A stretch of 64,000 nt of DNA from the NCBI RefSeq assembly GCF_004331995.1, contig NZ_SJDT01000003.1, positions 186,001-250,000 on the forward strand, given 5' to 3'. The DNA comes from Arcanobacterium bovis. GTDB lineage: Bacteria > Actinomycetota > Actinomycetes > Actinomycetales > Actinomycetaceae. The notes under the pieces are model-generated. The model saw only the letters and a program-made list of their open reading frames with translations, searched no databases and had not been told where the DNA came from. Each line of letters opens with the position of its first letter. Positions within the stretch are counted from its first letter, which is position 1. This document shows positions 62,795 through 64,000 of this stretch, piece by piece. A program made the translations under genes and the position numbers.

Positions 62795-64000
62795 TCAATC
62801 GATCTTGAAAACCTTTTTTGGCTGGTCCACAGTGAGCTGCTTGATCCAGTGTTCAGCAGCTGCCAAAGTGAGACGACCCTGAGCCACATAACGTGCCAAG
62901 AACGAGGAATCTACCCGTCGAGACATATCGTGACGTGCAGGAATCGACAAGAATGCGCGAGTGTCGTCAATAAATCCAGAAGCCCGCGAGAACCCAGCAG
63001 TCTCGGTAGTCGCTGCACGGAATCTTCCTATCGCATCTGGCGCATCGATAAACCACCACGGTGCTCCGATAAATACGCTCGGGTAGAAACCAGCAAGCGG
63101 TGCAATTTCACGTGAGTACACTGTCTCATCAAGCGTAAAGAGCACCACGTGCAAATCGCGATTGCTTCCATACTTATCGAGCATCGGACGCAAAGCCTTT
63201 GTGAACTCAGTAGCCACCGGAATATCATGCCCAGTATCGGCTCCAAAATTCGCGAAAGATTCGGTGTGATGATTGCGGAAAACTCCTGGGTGGATCGTCA
63301 TGACCAACCCATCATCAACGCTCATACCGGCGAAACGCAGCAGCATTGCTCCTTCAAACGCATCTGCTTCGCTAGGGTTCAAACTACCATTCACAGCTTT
63401 GCGATACAGCAGCTCAAGCTCTGCATCATCGAGATCAACTGTAAGCGGATGCGCAACACCAAAATCTGCAGAAACAGCACCGTGTTCGATAAATCGTGCC
63501 CGTGAAGCGCGCAAAGCTTCCAGATACCCTTTCACGCTGTCTACTGGGACATTCACCGATGCCGTCAGTGCTTCTACCCGCGCTCTAAATTCAGGTTTGC
63601 GCGCATTAACATAAGCATCTGGCCGCCAGGTAGGAACCACGCGCCCGGAAAAGCTCGGATCTTTTGCCAAAGCCGCATGATGCTCCAAAGTATCGAGTGG
63701 ATCATCGGTAGTCGCCAAAAAAGAAATCGGGAACGAATCGAATAATGCACGCGGGCGAAACTCGGGCTGAGCCAATTTCGCTTGGATTACATCAAAGATC
63801 TCATCCGCTGTCTCTTCACTGGGCTCACAGTCAATCCCAAACAGCGTCACAAGCTCATGAGTGAGCCAATATCCAGAGGAAGTTCCGTCAAAGAGCCGCC
63901 AATTCCGGCAGAAAATCCGCCAAGCAGCCCGTGGATCAACTGGATCAGATTTCCCCACACCTAACTCATGCAAATCAACTCCGGCCGAATTGAGCAGCCG
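62795..64000 (-). CDS. uxaC: Glucuronate isomerase (partial, N-terminus outside window)
   Basis: The frame is open to the window edge, with about 400 residues visible. Motifs of the amidohydrolase-fold UxaC family include TTDDPLDTLEHHA, FNRG-like VVPTWRPDAYV, HPGVFRNHHTESFANFGAD (normally involved in metal and substrate contacts), APWWFIDAP and FIDDTRAFLSIPARHD. The enzyme isomerises glucuronate to fructuronate (or galacturonate to tagaturonate) in hexuronate breakdown. The N-terminal HCH metal motif would lie beyond base 64000. A terminator follows the gene. Confidence 0.93.
   Translation of the reverse strand, partial: RLLNSAGVDLHELGVGKSDPVDPRAAWRIFCRNWRLFDGTSSGYWLTHELVTLFGIDCEPSEETADEIFDVIQAKLAQPEFRPRALFDSFPISFLATTDDPLDTLEHHAALAKDPSFSGRVVPTWRPDAYVNARKPEFRARVEALTASVNVPVDSVKGYLEALRASRARFIEHGAVSADFGVAHPLTVDLDDAELELLYRKAVNGSLNPSEADAFEGAMLLRFAGMSVDDGLVMTIHPGVFRNHHTESFANFGADTGHDIPVATEFTKALRPMLDKYGSNRDLHVVLFTLDETVYSREIAPLAGFYPSVFIGAPWWFIDAPDAIGRFRAATTETAGFSRASGFIDDTRAFLSIPARHDMSRRVDSSFLARYVAQGRLTLAAAEHWIKQLTVDQPKKVFKID

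Noticed and set aside
62671-62889. N-terminal extension of the DUF6350 protein
   Set aside because: It overlaps the uxaC coding end and crosses its terminator hairpin.

Overview
The window looks like chromosomal DNA of a moderate-GC Gram-positive actinobacterium, most likely Actinomycetaceae (Arcanobacterium/Trueperella-like). I infer this from actinobacterial marker families (AdnAB recombinase, DUF3107, DUF3117, DUF3017, a DUF6350-type membrane protein, a PRC/MgtE-N/CBS protein next to DUF1003 and Mrp), from local gene orders that resemble those of mycobacteria, and from a eukaryote-like tandem phosphofructokinase. No database search was run, so the genus is an inference.

Layout. 1-1633: ftsE (cut by the window edge) and prfB. 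2002-13545: a kinase-like phosphotransferase, the adnA-adnB helicase-nuclease operon, DUF3107, a MobA-like nucleotidyltransferase, a 36-residue small ORF with its own terminator, and a DEAD-box RNA helicase with a long leader. 13623-23885: marC/PHP pair, aminopeptidase P, MgtE-N/CBS and DUF1003 proteins, a GlcNAc-type PTS operon (antiterminator, EIICB, EIIA) with a RAT antiterminator site in its leader, mrp, and an O-methyltransferase. 23886-28737: an accessory island set between core genes. It holds a tRNA-like element, a truncated secreted adhesin, a single-pass surface protein, a tiny ORF, and a Panacea (DUF4065) + GNAT pair that looks like a toxin-antitoxin module.

28738-40606 is nucleoside metabolism: DUF3117, LOG-family hydrolase, purine nucleoside phosphorylase and a phosphohexo/pentomutase on the plus strand. 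On the minus strand is a lipoprotein-ABC transporter-cdd-deoA-deoC operon that imports and dismantles nucleosides. 40819-47703: manC, a YihY/BrkB membrane protein, xthA, and a one-carbon cluster (ZTP riboswitch-glyA-folD, with purU divergent). 47700-51906: an envelope-stress-like PspC two-component system divergent from a PspC membrane-protein operon. 52082-57572: mdh, pgi and the double-length pfkA. 57742-64000: CNNM/HlyC-type protein, DUF3017, purH, DUF6350 and the 3' part of uxaC.

The most unusual items are the Panacea-GNAT pair and the island around it, the tRNA-like element at the island edge, the adhesin whose tail is an out-of-frame 42-bp duplication, the phosphofructokinase with a degenerate second half, and several regulatory palindromes and RNA elements. 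All coordinates and motifs were read by eye. Protein family names rest on recognised motifs, not on searches.
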